DNA of 28,434 nucleotides from Saccoglossus kowalevskii (taxonomy: Eukaryota > Hemichordata > Enteropneusta > Harrimaniidae), in the NCBI RefSeq assembly GCF_000003605.2, contig NW_003137141.1, forward strand, positions 1 to 28,434. The letters are read 5' to 3'. Numbering within the stretch: position 1 is the stretch's first letter; every line of letters begins with the position of its first letter. Made by a program: the position numbers and the translations under genes. Positions 1 through 13,845 of the stretch are shown here, piece by piece. A model generated the notes under the pieces. That model was not told the origin of the DNA. It did no database searches and saw nothing but the letters and a program-made list of their open reading frames with translations.

Positions 1-780
1 TTTGTGTGCATACAGAGTTTGAGTCTCTAATGCATCATCTCTTATGTGAATGTCCTCATACCAAAGTTGTGTGCATACAGAGTTTGAGTCTCTAATGCAT
101 CATCTCTTATGTGAATGTCCTCATACCAAATTTGTCTGCATACAGAGTTTGAGTCTCTAATACATCATCTCTTATGTGAATGTCCTCATACCAAATTTGT
201 GTGCATACAGAGTTTGAGTCTCTAATGCATCATCTCTTATGTGAATGTCCTCGTACCAAATTTGTCTGCATACAGAGTTTGAGTCTCTAATGCGTCATCT
301 CTTATGTGAATGTCCTCTTACCAAATTTGTGTGCATACAGAGTTTGAGTCTCTAATGCATCATCTCTTATGTAAATGTCCTCTTACCAAATTTGTGTGCA
401 TACAGAGTTTGAGTCTCTAATGCATCATCTCTTATGTGAATGTCCTCATACCAAATTTGTCTGCATACAGAGTTTGAGTCTCTAATGCATCATCTCTTAT
501 GTGAATGTCCTCATACCTAATTTGTCTGCATACAGAGTTTGAGTCTCTAATGCATCATCTCTTATGTGAGTGTCCTCATATCAAATTTATGTGCATACAG
601 AGTTTGAGTCTCTAATGCATCATCTCTTATGTGAGTGTCCTCATATCAAATTCATGTGCATACAGAGTTTGAGTCTCTAATGCATCATCTCTTATGTGAA
701 TGTCCTCTTACCAAATTTGTGTGCATACAGAGTTTGAGTCTCTAATGCATCATCTCTTATGTGAATGTCCTCATACCAAA
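1..780. repeat. 12-unit higher-order block, copy a
   Basis: The order of rare unit variants here is distinctive: GTTGTG at 66, TACATC near 171, TCGTACC at 251, TGCGTC near 291, GTAAATG near 371, then CCTAA followed by GTC, then GTGAGTG with ATATCAAA twice. The same order recurs at 7931-8710 (offset 7930 = 122 units) with no difference seen by eye, and at 23631-24410 in array 2 with two differences. This is a segmental duplication inside the satellite. Confidence 0.9.
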
Positions 781-1895
781 TTTGTGTGCATACAGAGTTT
801 GAGTCTCTAATGCATCATCTCTTATGTGAATGTCCTCATACCAAATTTGTGTGCATACAGAGTTTGAGTCTCTAATGCATCATCTCTTATGTGAATGTCC
901 TCATACCAAATTTGTCTGCATACAGAGTTTGAGTCTCTAATGCATCATCTCTTATGTGAATGTCCTCATACCAAATTTGTGTGCATACAGAGTTTGAGTC
1001 TCTAATGCATCATCTCTTATGTGAATGTCCTCTTACCAAATCTGTGAGCATACAGAGTTTGAGTCTCTAATGCATCATCTCTTATGTGAATGTCCTCATA
1101 CCAAATTTGTCTGCATACAGAGTTTGAGTCTCTAATGCATCATCTCTTATGTGAATGTCCTCATACCAAATTTGTGTGCATACAGAGTTTGAGTCTCTAA
1201 TGCATCATCTCTTATGTGAATGTCCTCATACCAAAGTTGTGTGCATACAGAGTTTGAGTCTCTAATGCATCATCTCTTATGTGAATGTCCTCATACCAAA
1301 TTTGTCTGCATACAGAGTTTGAGTCCCTAATGCATCATCTCTTATGTGAATGTCCTCATACCAAATTTGTGTGCATACAGAGTTTGAGTCTCTAATGTAT
1401 CATCTCTTATGTGAATGTCCTCATACCAAATTTATGTGCATACAGAGTTTGAGTCTCTAACGTATCATCTCTTATGTGAATGTCCTCATACCAAATTTAT
1501 GTGCATACAGAGTTTGAGTCTCTAATGCATCATCTCTTATGTGAATGTCCTCATACCTAATTTATGTGCATACAGAGTTTGAGTCTCTAATGTATCATCT
1601 CTTATGTGAATGTCCTCATACCAAATTTATGTGCATACAGAGTTTGAGTCTCTAACGTATCATCTCTTATGTGAATGTCCTCATACCAAATTTATGTGCA
1701 TACAGAGTTTGAGTCTCTAATGCATCATTTCTTATGTGAATGTCCTCATACCAAATTTATGTGCATACAGAGTTTGAGTCTCTAATGTATCATCTCTTAT
1801 GTGAATGTCCTCATACCAAATTTATGTGCATACAGAGTTTGAGTCTCTAATGCATCATCTCTTATGTGAATGTCCTCATACCTAATTTATGTGCA

Positions 1896-2925
1896 TACAG
1901 AGTTTGAGTCTCTAATGTATCATCTCTTATGTGAATGTCCTCATACCAAATTTATGTGCATACAGAGTTTGAGTCTCTAATGCATCATCTCTTATGTGAA
2001 TGTCCTCATACCAAATTTGTGTGCATACAGAGTTTGAGTCTCTAACGCATCATCTCTTATGTGAATGTCCTCATACCAAATTTGTGTGCATACAGAGTTT
2101 GAGTCCCTAATGCATCATCTCTTATGTGAATGTCCTCATACCAAATTTGTGTGCATACAGAGTTTGAGTCTCTAATGTATCATCTCTTATGTGAATGTCC
2201 TCATACCAAATTTATGTGCATACAGAGTTTGAGTCTCTAACGTATCATCTCTTATGTGAATGTCCTCATACCAAATTTATGTGCATACAGAGTTTGAGTC
2301 TCTAATGCATCATCTCTTATGTGAATGTCCTCATACCTAATTTATGTGCATACAGAGTTTGAGTCTCTAATGCATCATCTCTTATGTGAATGTCCTCATA
2401 CCTAATTTATGTGCATACAGAGTTTGAGTCTCTAATGTATCATCTCTTATGTGAATGTCCTCATACCAAATTTATGTGCATACAGAGTTTGAGTCTCTAA
2501 TGCATCATCTCTTATGTGAATGTCCTCATACCAAATTTGTGTGCATACAGAGTTTGAGTCTCTAACGCATCATCTCTTATGTGAATGTCCTCATACCAAA
2601 TTTGTGTGCATACAGAGTTTGAGTCCCTAATGCATCATCTCTTATGTGAATGTCCTCATACCAAATTTGTGTGCATACAGAGTTTGAGTCTCTAATGTAT
2701 CATCTCTTATGTGAATGTCCTCATACCAAATTTATGTGCATACAGAGTTTGAGTCTCTAACGTATCATCTCTTATGTGAATGTCCTCATACCAAATTTAT
2801 GTGCATACAGAGTTTGAGTCTCTAATGCATCATCTCTTATGTGAATGTCCTCATACCTAATTTATGTGCATACAGAGTTTGAGTCTCTAATGTATCATCT
2901 CTTATGTGAATGTCCTCATACCAAA
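1896..2925. repeat. 8-unit (about 520 bp) higher-order repeat, two copies
   Basis: The series ATG/TGTAT, ATG/TGCAT, GTG/CGCAT, GTG/CCC, GTG/TGTAT, ATG/CGTAT, then ATG/TGCAT ending CCTAA appears twice in succession. The CGCAT units lie at 2041-2050 and 2561-2570, exactly 520 bp (8 units) apart. Part of the same series is seen near 4440-4560 and in array 2 near 22546-22860. It is a local tandem duplication of a unit haplotype. Confidence 0.8.
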
Positions 2926-3575
2926 TTTATGTGCATACAGAGTTTGAGTCTCTAATGCATCATCTCTTATGTGAATGTCCTCATACCTAATTTATGTGCA
3001 TACAGAGTTTGAGTCTCTAATGCATCATCTCTTATGTGAATGTCCTCATACCAAATTTGTGTGCATACAGAGTTTGAGTCTCTAATGCATCATCTCTTAT
3101 GTGAATGTCCTCATACCAAATTTGTCTGCATACAGAGTTTGAGTCTCTAATGCATCATCTCTTATGTGAATGTCCTCATACCAAATTTGTGTGCATACAG
3201 AGTTTGAGTCTCTAACGTATCATCTCTTATGTGAATGTCCTCATACCAAATTTATGTGCATACAGAGTTTGAGTCTCTAACGTATCATCTCTTATGTGAA
3301 TGTCCTCATACCAAATGTATGTGCATACAGAGTTTGAGTCTCTAATGCATCATCTCTTATGTGAATGTCCTCATACCAAATTTGTGTGCATACAGAGTTT
3401 GAGTCTCTAACGTATCATCTCTTATGTGAATGTCCTCATACCAAATTTGTGTGCATACAGAGTTTGAGTCTCTAACGTATCATCTCTTATGTGAATGTCC
3501 TCATACCAAATTTATGTGCATACAGAGTTTGAGTCTCTAATGTATCATCTCTTATGTGAATGTCCTCATACCAAA

Positions 3576-4290
3576 TTTATGTGCATACAGAGTTTGAGTC
3601 TCTAATGCATCATCTCTTATGTGAATGTCCTCATACCTAATTTATGTGCATACAGAGTTTGAGTCTCTAATGTATCATCTCTTATGTGAATGTCCTCATA
3701 CCAAATTTATGTGCATACAGAGTTTGAGTCTCTAATGCATCATCTCTTATGTGAATGTCCTCATACCAAATTTATGTGCATACAGAGTTTGAGTCTCTAA
3801 TGCATCATCTCTTATGTGAATGTCCTCATACCTAATTTATGTGCATACAGAGTTTGAGTCTCTAACGTATCATCTCTTATGTGAATGTCCTCATACCAAA
3901 TTTGTGTGCATACAGAGTTTGAGTCCCTAATGCATCATTTCTTATGTGAATGTCCTCATACCAAATTTGTGTGCATACAGAGTTTGAGTCTCTAATGTAT
4001 CATCTCTTATGTGAATGTCCTCATACCAAATTTATGTGCATACAGAGTTTGAGTCTCTAACGTATCATCTCTTATGTGAATGTCCTCATACCAAATTTGT
4101 GTGCATACAGAGTTTGAGTCTCTAACGTATCATCTCTTATGTGAATGTCCTCATACCAAATTTATGTGCATACAGAGTTTGAGTCTCTAATGCATCATTT
4201 CTTATGTGAATGTCCTCATACCAAATTTATGTGCATACAGAGTTTGAGTCTCTAATGTATCATCTCTTATGTGAATGTCCTCATACCAAA
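3576..4290. repeat. 11-unit higher-order block, copy a
   Basis: Eleven units show a fixed order of ATG/GTG, CCC, CGTAT/TGTAT, CATTT and CCTAA variants. The series is repeated at 9231-9945 (offset 5655 = 87 units) and at 10597-11311. The part from 3836 is also found at 12936-13390. Diagnostic landmarks are the CCC + CATTT unit at 3901 and the CATTT unit at 4161. Confidence 0.88.
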
Positions 4291-7200
4291 TTTATGTGCA
4301 TACAGAGTTTGAGTCTCTAATGCATCATCTCTTATGTGAATGTCCTCATACCTAATTTATGTGCATACAGAGTTTGAGTCTCTAATGCATCATCTCTTAT
4401 GTGAATGTCCTCATACCAAATTTGTGTGCATACAGAGTTTGAGTCTCTAACGCATCATCTCTTATGTGAATGTCCTCATACCAAATTTGTGTGCATACAG
4501 AGTTTGAGTCCCTAATGCATCATCTCTTATGTGAATGTCCTCATACCAAATTTGTGTGCATACAGAGTTTGAGTCTCTAATATATCATCTGATATGTGAA
4601 TGTCTTCATACCAAATTTATGTGCATACAGAGTTTGAGTCTCTAATGCATCATCTCTTATGTGAATGTCCTCATACCAAATTTGTGTGCATACAGAGTTT
4701 GAGTCTCTAACGCATCATGTGTTAGGTGAAAGTCCTCATACCAAATTTGTGTGCATACAGAGTTTGAGTCTCTAACGTATCATCTCTTATGTGAATGTCC
4801 TCATACCAAATTTATGTGCATACAGAGTTTGAGTCTCTAATGCATCATCTCTTATGTGAATGTCCTCATACCAAATTTGTGTGCATACAGAGTTTGAGTC
4901 TCTAATGCATCATCTCTTATGTGAATGTCCTCATACCAAATTTGTGTGCATACAGAGTTTGAGTCTCTAATGTATCATCTCTTATGTGAATGTCCTCATA
5001 CCAAATTTATGTGCATACAGAGTTTGAGTCTCTAACATATCATCTCTTATGTGAATGTCCTCATACCAAATTTATGTGCATACAGAGTTTGAGTCCCTAA
5101 TGCATCATCTCTTATGTGAATGTCCTCATACCAAATTTGTCTGCACACAGAGTTTGAGTCTCTAATGCATCATCTCTTATGTGAATGTCCTCATACCAAA
5201 TTTATGTGCATACAGAGTTTGAGTCTCTAATGCATCATCTCTTATGTGAATGTCCTTGTACCAAATTTGTGTGCATACAGAGTTTGAGTCTCTAATGCAT
5301 CATCTCTTATGTGAATGTCCTCATACCAAATTTGTGTGCATACAGAGTTTGAGTCTCTAATGCATCATCTCTTATGTGAATGTCCTCATACCAAATTTGT
5401 GTGCATACAGAGTTTGAGTCTCTAATGCATCATCTCTTATGTGAATGTCCTCATACCAAATTTGTGTGCATACAGAGTTTGAGTCTCTAATGCATCATCT
5501 CTTATGTGAATGTCCTCATACCAAATTTGTGTGCATACAGAGTTTGAGTCTCTAACGTATCATCTCTTATGTGAATGTCCTCATACCAAATTTATGTGCA
5601 TACAGAGTTTGAGTCCCTAATGCATCATCTCTTATGTGAATGTCCTCATACCAAATTTGTGTGCATACAGAGTTTGAGTCTCTAATGCATCATCTCTTAT
5701 GCGAATGTCCTCATACCAAATTTGTGTGCATACAGAGTTTGAGTCTCTAATGTATCATCTCTTATGTGAATGTCCTCATACCAAATTTATGTGCATACAG
5801 AGTTTGAGTCTCTAACATATCATCTCTTATGTGAATGTCCTCATACCAAATGTATGTGCATACAGAGTTTGAGTCCCTAATGCATCATCTCTTATGTGAA
5901 TGTCCTCATACCAAATTTGTGTGCATACAGAGTTTGAGTCTCTAATGCATCATCTCTTATGTGAATGTCCTCTTACCAAATTTGTGTGCATACAGAGTTT
6001 GAGTCTCTAATGCATCATCTCTTATGTGAATGTCCTCATACCAAATTTGTGTGCATACAGAGTTTGAGTCTCTAATGCATCATCTCTTATGTGAATGTTC
6101 TCATACCAAATTTGTCTGCATACAGAGTTTGAGTCTCTAATGCATCATCTCTTATGTGAATGTCCTCATACCAAATTTGTCTGCATACAGAGTTTGAGTC
6201 TCTAATGCATCATCTCTTATGTGAATGTCCTCATACCAAATTTGTCTGCATACAGAGTTTGAGTCTCTAATGCATCATTTCTTATGTGAATGTCCTCTTA
6301 CCAAATTTGTGTGCATACAGAGTTTGAGTCTCTAATGCATCATCTCTTATGTGCATGTCCTCATACCAAATTTGTCTGCATACAGAGTTTGAGTCTCTAA
6401 TGCATCATCTCTTATGTGAATGTCCTCATACCAAATTTGTGTGCATACAGAGTTTGAGTCTCTAATGCATCATCTCTTATGTGAATGTCCTCATACCAAA
6501 TTTGTCTGCATACAGAGTTTGAGTCTCTAATGCATCATCTCTTATGTGAATGTCATCATACCAAATTTGTCTGCATACAGAGTTTGAGTCTCTAATGCAT
6601 CATCTCTTATGTGAATGTCCTCATACCAAATTTATGTGCATACAGAGTTTGAGTCTCTAATGCATCATCTCTTATGTGAATGTCCTCATACCAAATTTAT
6701 GTGCATACAGAGTTTGAGTCTCTAATGTATCATCTCTTATGTGAATGTCCTCATACCAAATTTATGTGCATACAGAGTTTGAGTCTCTAATGCATCATCT
6801 CTTATGTGAATGTCCTCATACCAAATTTATGTGCATACAGAGTTTGAGTCTCTAATGTATCATCTCTTATGTGAATGTCCTCATACCAAATTTGTGTGCA
6901 TACAGAGTTTGAGTCTCTAATGCATCATCTCTTATGTGAATGTCCTCATACCAAATTTGTGTGCATACAGAGTTTGAGTCTCTAATGCATCATCTCTTAT
7001 GTGAATGTCCTCATACCAAATTTGTGTGCATACAGAGTTTGAGTCTCTAATGTATCATCTCTTATGTGAATGTCCTCATACCAAATTTATGTGCATACAG
7101 AGTTTGAGTCTCTAACGTATCATCTCTTATGTGATTGTCCTCATACCAAATTTATGTGCATACAGAGTTTGAGTCCCTAATGCATCATCTCTTATGTGAA

Positions 7201-7930
7201 TGTCCTCATACCAAATTTATGTGCATACAGAGTTTGAGTCTCTAACGTATCATCTCTTATGTGAATGTCCTCATACCAAATTTATGTGCATACAGAGTTT
7301 GAGTCTCTAATGCATCATCTCTTATGTGAATGTCCTCATACCAAATTTGTGTGCATACAGAGTTTGAGTCTCTAATGCATCATCTCTTATGTGAATGTCC
7401 TCATACCAAATTTGTCTGCATACAGAGTTTGAGTCTCTAATGTATCATCTCTTATGTGAATGTCCTCATACCAAATGTGTGTGCATACAGAGTTTGAGTC
7501 TCTAATGCATCATCTCTTATGTGAATGTCTTCATACCAAATTTGTGTGCATACAGAGTTTGAGTCTCTAATGCATCATCTCTTATGTGAATGTCCTCATA
7601 CCAAATTTGTGTGCATACAGAGTTTGAGTCTCTAATGCATCATCTCTTATGTGAATGTCCTCATACCAAATTTGTCTGCATACAGAGTTTGAGTCTCTAA
7701 TGCATCATCTCTTATGTGAATGTCCTCATACCAAATTTGTGTGCATACAGAGTTTGAGTCTCTAATGCATCATCTCTTATGTGAATGTCCTCTTACCAAA
7801 TCTGTGAGCATACAGAGTTTGAGTCTCTAATGCATCATCTCTTATGTGAATGTCCTCATACCAAATTTGTCTGCATACAGAGTTTGAGTCTCTAATGCAT
7901 CATCTCTTATGTGAATGTCCTCATACCAAA

Positions 7931-8710
7931 TTTGTGTGCATACAGAGTTTGAGTCTCTAATGCATCATCTCTTATGTGAATGTCCTCATACCAAAGTTGT
8001 GTGCATACAGAGTTTGAGTCTCTAATGCATCATCTCTTATGTGAATGTCCTCATACCAAATTTGTCTGCATACAGAGTTTGAGTCTCTAATACATCATCT
8101 CTTATGTGAATGTCCTCATACCAAATTTGTGTGCATACAGAGTTTGAGTCTCTAATGCATCATCTCTTATGTGAATGTCCTCGTACCAAATTTGTCTGCA
8201 TACAGAGTTTGAGTCTCTAATGCGTCATCTCTTATGTGAATGTCCTCTTACCAAATTTGTGTGCATACAGAGTTTGAGTCTCTAATGCATCATCTCTTAT
8301 GTAAATGTCCTCTTACCAAATTTGTGTGCATACAGAGTTTGAGTCTCTAATGCATCATCTCTTATGTGAATGTCCTCATACCAAATTTGTCTGCATACAG
8401 AGTTTGAGTCTCTAATGCATCATCTCTTATGTGAATGTCCTCATACCTAATTTGTCTGCATACAGAGTTTGAGTCTCTAATGCATCATCTCTTATGTGAG
8501 TGTCCTCATATCAAATTTATGTGCATACAGAGTTTGAGTCTCTAATGCATCATCTCTTATGTGAGTGTCCTCATATCAAATTCATGTGCATACAGAGTTT
8601 GAGTCTCTAATGCATCATCTCTTATGTGAATGTCCTCTTACCAAATTTGTGTGCATACAGAGTTTGAGTCTCTAATGCATCATCTCTTATGTGAATGTCC
8701 TCATACCAAA
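7931..8710. repeat. 12-unit higher-order block, copy b
   Basis: This matches 1-780 base for base as far as I can read, including the GTAAATG variant that the array 2 copy lacks. It is part of a longer 21-unit stretch (7541-8905) that parallels 23241-24603 at offset 15700. Here the array simply continues past 8905, whereas the array 2 copy runs into the spacer. Confidence 0.9.
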
Positions 8711-9230
8711 TTTGTCTGCATACAGAGTTTGAGTCTCTAATGCATCATCTCTTATGTGAATGTCCTCATACCAAATTTGTCTGCATACAGAGTTTGAGTC
8801 TCTAATGCATCATCTCTTATGTGAATGTCCTCATACCAAATTTGTCTGCATACAGAGTTTGAGTCTCTAATGCATCATCTCTTATGTGAATGTCCTCATA
8901 CCAAATTTGTCTGCATACAGAGTTTGAGTCTCTAATGCATCATCTCTTATGTGAATGTCCTCATACCAAATTTGTGTGCATACAGAGTTTGAGTCTCTAA
9001 CGTATCATCTCTTATGTGAATGTCCTCATACCAAATTTGTGTGCATACAGAGTTTGAGTCTCTAACGTATCATCTCTTATGTGAATGTCCTCATACCAAA
9101 TTTGTGTGCATACAGAGTTTGAGTCTCTAACGTATCATCTCTTATGTGAATGTCCTCATACCAAATTTGTGTGCATACAGAGTTTGAGTCTCTAATGTAT
9201 CATCTCTTATGTGAATGTCCTCATACCAAA

Positions 9231-9945
9231 TTTATGTGCATACAGAGTTTGAGTCTCTAATGCATCATCTCTTATGTGAATGTCCTCATACCTAATTTAT
9301 GTGCATACAGAGTTTGAGTCTCTAATGTATCATCTCTTATGTGAATGTCCTCATACCAAATTTATGTGCATACAGAGTTTGAGTCTCTAATGCATCATCT
9401 CTTATGTGAATGTCCTCATACCAAATTTATGTGCATACAGAGTTTGAGTCTCTAATGCATCATCTCTTATGTGAATGTCCTCATACCTAATTTATGTGCA
9501 TACAGAGTTTGAGTCTCTAACGTATCATCTCTTATGTGAATGTCCTCATACCAAATTTGTGTGCATACAGAGTTTGAGTCCCTAATGCATCATTTCTTAT
9601 GTGAATGTCCTCATACCAAATTTGTGTGCATACAGAGTTTGAGTCTCTAATGTATCATCTCTTATGTGAATGTCCTCATACCAAATTTATGTGCATACAG
9701 AGTTTGAGTCTCTAACGTATCATCTCTTATGTGAATGTCCTCATACCAAATTTGTGTGCATACAGAGTTTGAGTCTCTAACGTATCATCTCTTATGTGAA
9801 TGTCCTCATACCAAATTTATGTGCATACAGAGTTTGAGTCTCTAATGCATCATTTCTTATGTGAATGTCCTCATACCAAATTTATGTGCATACAGAGTTT
9901 GAGTCTCTAATGTATCATCTCTTATGTGAATGTCCTCATACCAAA
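9231..9945. repeat. 11-unit higher-order block, copy b
   Basis: This has the same unit order as 3576-4290, with the CCC + CATTT unit at 9556 and the second CATTT unit at 9816. It diverges at the next unit, which carries CGCAT here and TGCAT at 4291. A third copy follows only 1366 bp later; that spacing is 21 units plus the 1-bp insertion near 10171. Confidence 0.88.
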
Positions 9946-10596
9946 TTTATGTGCATACAGAGTTTGAGTCTCTAACGCATCATCTCTTATGTGAATGTCC
10001 TCATACCAAATTTGTGTGCATACAGAGTTTGAGTCCCTAATGCATCATCTCTTATGTGAATGTCCTCATACCAAATTTGTGTGCATACAGAGTTTGAGTC
10101 TCTAATGTATCATCTCTTATGTGAATGTCCTCATACCAAATTTATGTGCATACAGAGTTTGAGTCTCTAATTGCTTCATCTCTTATGTGAATGTCCTCAT
10201 ACCTAATTTATGTGCATACAGAGTTTGAGTCTCTAATATATCATCTCTTATGTGAATGTCCTCATACCAAATTTATGTGCATACAAAGTTTGAGTCTCTA
10301 ATGCATCATCTCTTATGTGAATGTCCTCATACCAAATTTATGTGCATACAGAGTTTGAGTCTCTAATGCATCATCTCTTATGTGAATGTCCTTGTACCAA
10401 ATTTGTATGCATACAGAGTTTGAGTCTCTAATGTATCATCTCTTATGTGAATGTCCTCATACCAAATTTGTGTGCATACAGAGTTTGAGTCTCTAATGTA
10501 TCATCTCTTATGTGAATGTCCTCATACCAAATTTGTGTGCATACAGAATTTGAGTCCCTAATGCATTATCTCTTATGTGAATGTCCTCATACCAAA

Positions 10597-11311
10597 TTTA
10601 TGTGCATACAGAGTTTGAGTCTCTAATGCATCATCTCTTATGTGAATGTCCTCATACCTAATTTATGTGCATACAGAGTTTGAGTCTCTAATGTATCATC
10701 TCTTATGTGAATGTCCTCATACCAAATTTATGTGCATACAGAGTTTGAGTCTCTAATGCATCATCTCTTATGTGAATGTCCTCATACCAAATTTATGTGC
10801 ATACAGAGTTTGAGTCTCTAATGCATCATCTCTTATGTGAATGTCCTCATACCTAATTTATGTGCATACAGAGTTTGAGTCTCTAACGTATCATCTCTTA
10901 TGTGAATGTCCTCATACCAAATTTGTGTGCATACAGAGTTTGAGTCCCTAATGCATCATTTCTTATGTGAATGTCCTCATACCAAATGTGTGTGCATACA
11001 GAGTTTGAGTCTCTAATGTATCATCTCTTATGTGAATGTCCTCATACCAAATTTATGTGCATACAGAGTTTGAGTCTCTAACGTATCATCTCTTATGTGA
11101 ATGTCCTCATACCAAATTTGTGTGCATACAGAGTTTGAGTCTCTAACGTATCATCTCTTATGTGAATGTCCTCATACCAAATTTATGTGCATACAGAGTT
11201 TGAGTCTCTAATGCATCATTTCTTATGTGAATGTCCTCATACCAAATTTATGTGCATACAGAGTTTGAGTCTCTAATGTATCATCTCTTATGTGAATGTC
11301 CTCATACCAAA
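10597..11311. repeat. 11-unit higher-order block, copy c
   Basis: This repeats the 9231-9945 series with one visible change, a TGTGTG unit start at 10987. Just beyond it, at 11312-11506, the CGTAT, GTG/CGTAT, CATTT sub-series is immediately repeated, a local 4-unit (260-bp) duplication within the block. Confidence 0.85.
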
Positions 11312-12935
11312 TTTATGTGCATACAGAGTTTGAGTCTCTAACGTATCATCTCTTATGTGAATGTCCTCATACCAAATTTGTGTGCATACAGAGTTTGAGT
11401 CTCTAACGTATCATCTCTTATGTGAATGTCCTCATACCAAATTTATGTGCATACAGAGTTTGAGTCTCTAATGCATCATTTCTTATGTGAATGTCCTCAT
11501 ACCAAATTTATGTGCATACAGAGTTTGAGTCTCTAATGCATCATCTCTTATGTGAATGTCCTCATACCTAATTTATGTGCATACAGAGTTTGAGTCTCTA
11601 ATGTATCATCTCTTATGTGAATGTCCTCATACCAAATTTATGTGCATACAGAGTTTGAGTCTCTAATGCATCATCTCTTATGTGAATGTCCTCATACCAA
11701 ATTTGTGTGCATACAGAGTTTGAGTCTCTAACGCATCATCTCTTATGTGAATGTCCTCATACCAAATTTATGTGCATACAGAGTTTGAGTCTCTAATGTA
11801 TCATCTCTTATGTGAATGTCCTCATACCAAATTTATGTGCATACAGAGTTTGAGTCTCTAACGTATCATCTCTTATGTGAATGTCCTCATACCAAATTTA
11901 TGTGCATACAGAGTTTGAGTCTCTAATGCATCATTTCTTATGTGAATGTCCTCATACCAAATTTATGTGCATACAGAGTTTGAGTCTCTAATGTATCATC
12001 TCTTATGTGAATGTCCTCATACCAAATTTATGTGCATACAGAGTTTGAGTCTCTAATGCATCATCTCTTATGTGAATGTCCTCATACCTAATTTATGTGC
12101 ATACAGAGTTTGAGTCTCTAATGTATCATCTCTTATGTGAATGTCCTCATACCAAATTTATGTGCATACAGAGTTTGAGTCTCTAATGCATCATCTCTTA
12201 TGTGAATTTCCTCATACCAAATTTGTGTGCATACAGAGTTTGAGTCTCTAACGCATCATCTCTTATGTGAATGTCCTCATACCAAATTTGTGTGCATACA
12301 GAGTTTGTTTCTCTAACGCATCATCTCTTATGTGAATGTCCTCATACCAAATTTGTGTGCATACAGAGTTTGAGTCTCTAACGTATCATCTCTTATGTGA
12401 ATGTCCTCATACCAAATTTATGTGCATACAGAGTTTGAGTCTCTAATGCATCATCTCTTATGTGAATGTCCTCATACCAAATTTGTGTGCATACAGAGTT
12501 TGAGTCTCTAACGCATCATCTCTTATGTGAATGTCCTCATACCAAATTTGTGTGCATACAGAGTTTGAGTCTCTAACGTATCATCTCTTATGTGAATGTC
12601 CTCATACCAAATTTATGTGCATACAGAGTTTGAGTCTCTAATGCATCATCTCTTATGTGAATGTCCTCATACCAAATTTGTGTGCATACAGAGTTTGAGT
12701 CTCTAATGCATCATCTCTTATGTGAATGTCCTCATACCAAATTTGTGTGCATACAGAGTTTGAGTCTCTAACGTATCATCTCTTATGTGAATGTCCTCAT
12801 ACCAAATTTATGTGCATACAGAGTTTGAGTCTCTAATGCATCATCTCTTATGTGAATGTCCTCTTACCAAATTTGTGTGCATACAGAGTTTGAGTCTCTA
12901 ATGCATCATCTCTTATGTGAATGTCCTCATACCTA

Positions 12936-13390
12936 ATTTATGTGCATACAGAGTTGAGTCTCTAACGTATCATCTCTTATGTGAATGTCCTCATACCAAA
13001 TTTGTGTGCATACAGAGTTTGAGTCCCTAATGCATCATTTCTTATGTGAATGTCCTCATACCAAATTTGTGTGCATACAGAGTTTGAGTCTCTAATGTAT
13101 CATCTCTTATGTGAATGTCCTCATACCAAATTTATGTGCATACAGAGTTTGAGTCTCTAACGTATCATCTCTTATGTGAATGTCCTCATACCAAATTTGT
13201 GTGCATACAGAGTTTGAGTCTCTAACGTATCATCTCTTATGTGAATGTCCTCATACCAAATTTATGTGCATACAGAGTTTGAGTCTCTAATGCATCATTT
13301 CTTATGTGAATGTCCTCATACCAAATTTATGTGCATACAGAGTTTGAGTCTCTAATGTATCATCTCTTATGTGAATGTCCTCATACCAAA
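12936..13390. repeat. 11-unit block, partial copy d with 1-bp deletion
   Basis: From the CGTAT unit at 12936 through the CCC + CATTT unit at 13001 and the CATTT unit at 13261, the order matches 3836-4290. The first unit is 64 bp long because GAGTTTGAG has become GAGTTGAG near 12955. That is the only single-base deletion seen in the family here. Confidence 0.82.
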
Positions 13391-13845
13391 TTTATGTGCA
13401 TACAGAGTTTGAGTCTCTAATGCATCATCTCTTATGTGAATGTCCTCATACCTAATTTATGTGCATACAGAGTTTGAGTCTCTAATGTATCATCTCTTAT
13501 GTGAATGTCCTCATACCAAATTTATGTGCATACAGAGTTTGAGTCTCTAATGCATCATCTCTTATGTGAATGTCCTCATACCAAATTTGTGTGCATACAG
13601 AGTTTGAGTCTCTAACGTATCATCTCTTATGTGAATGTCCTCATACCAAATTTATGTGCATACGGAGTTTGGGTCTCTAATGCATCATCTCTTATGTGAA
13701 TGTCCTCATACCAAATTTGTGTGCATACAGAGTTTGAGTCTCTAATGTATCATCTCTTATGTGAATGTCCTCATACCAAATTTGTGTGCATACAGAGTTT
13801 GAGTCTCTAATGCATCATCTCTTATGTGAATGTCCTCATACCAAA

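Noticed and set aside
1-65. Telomeric or centromeric function of the 65-bp unit
   Set aside because: There is no telomere-type short motif and no CENP-B-box-like sequence that I could recognise. Position on the chromosome is unknown.
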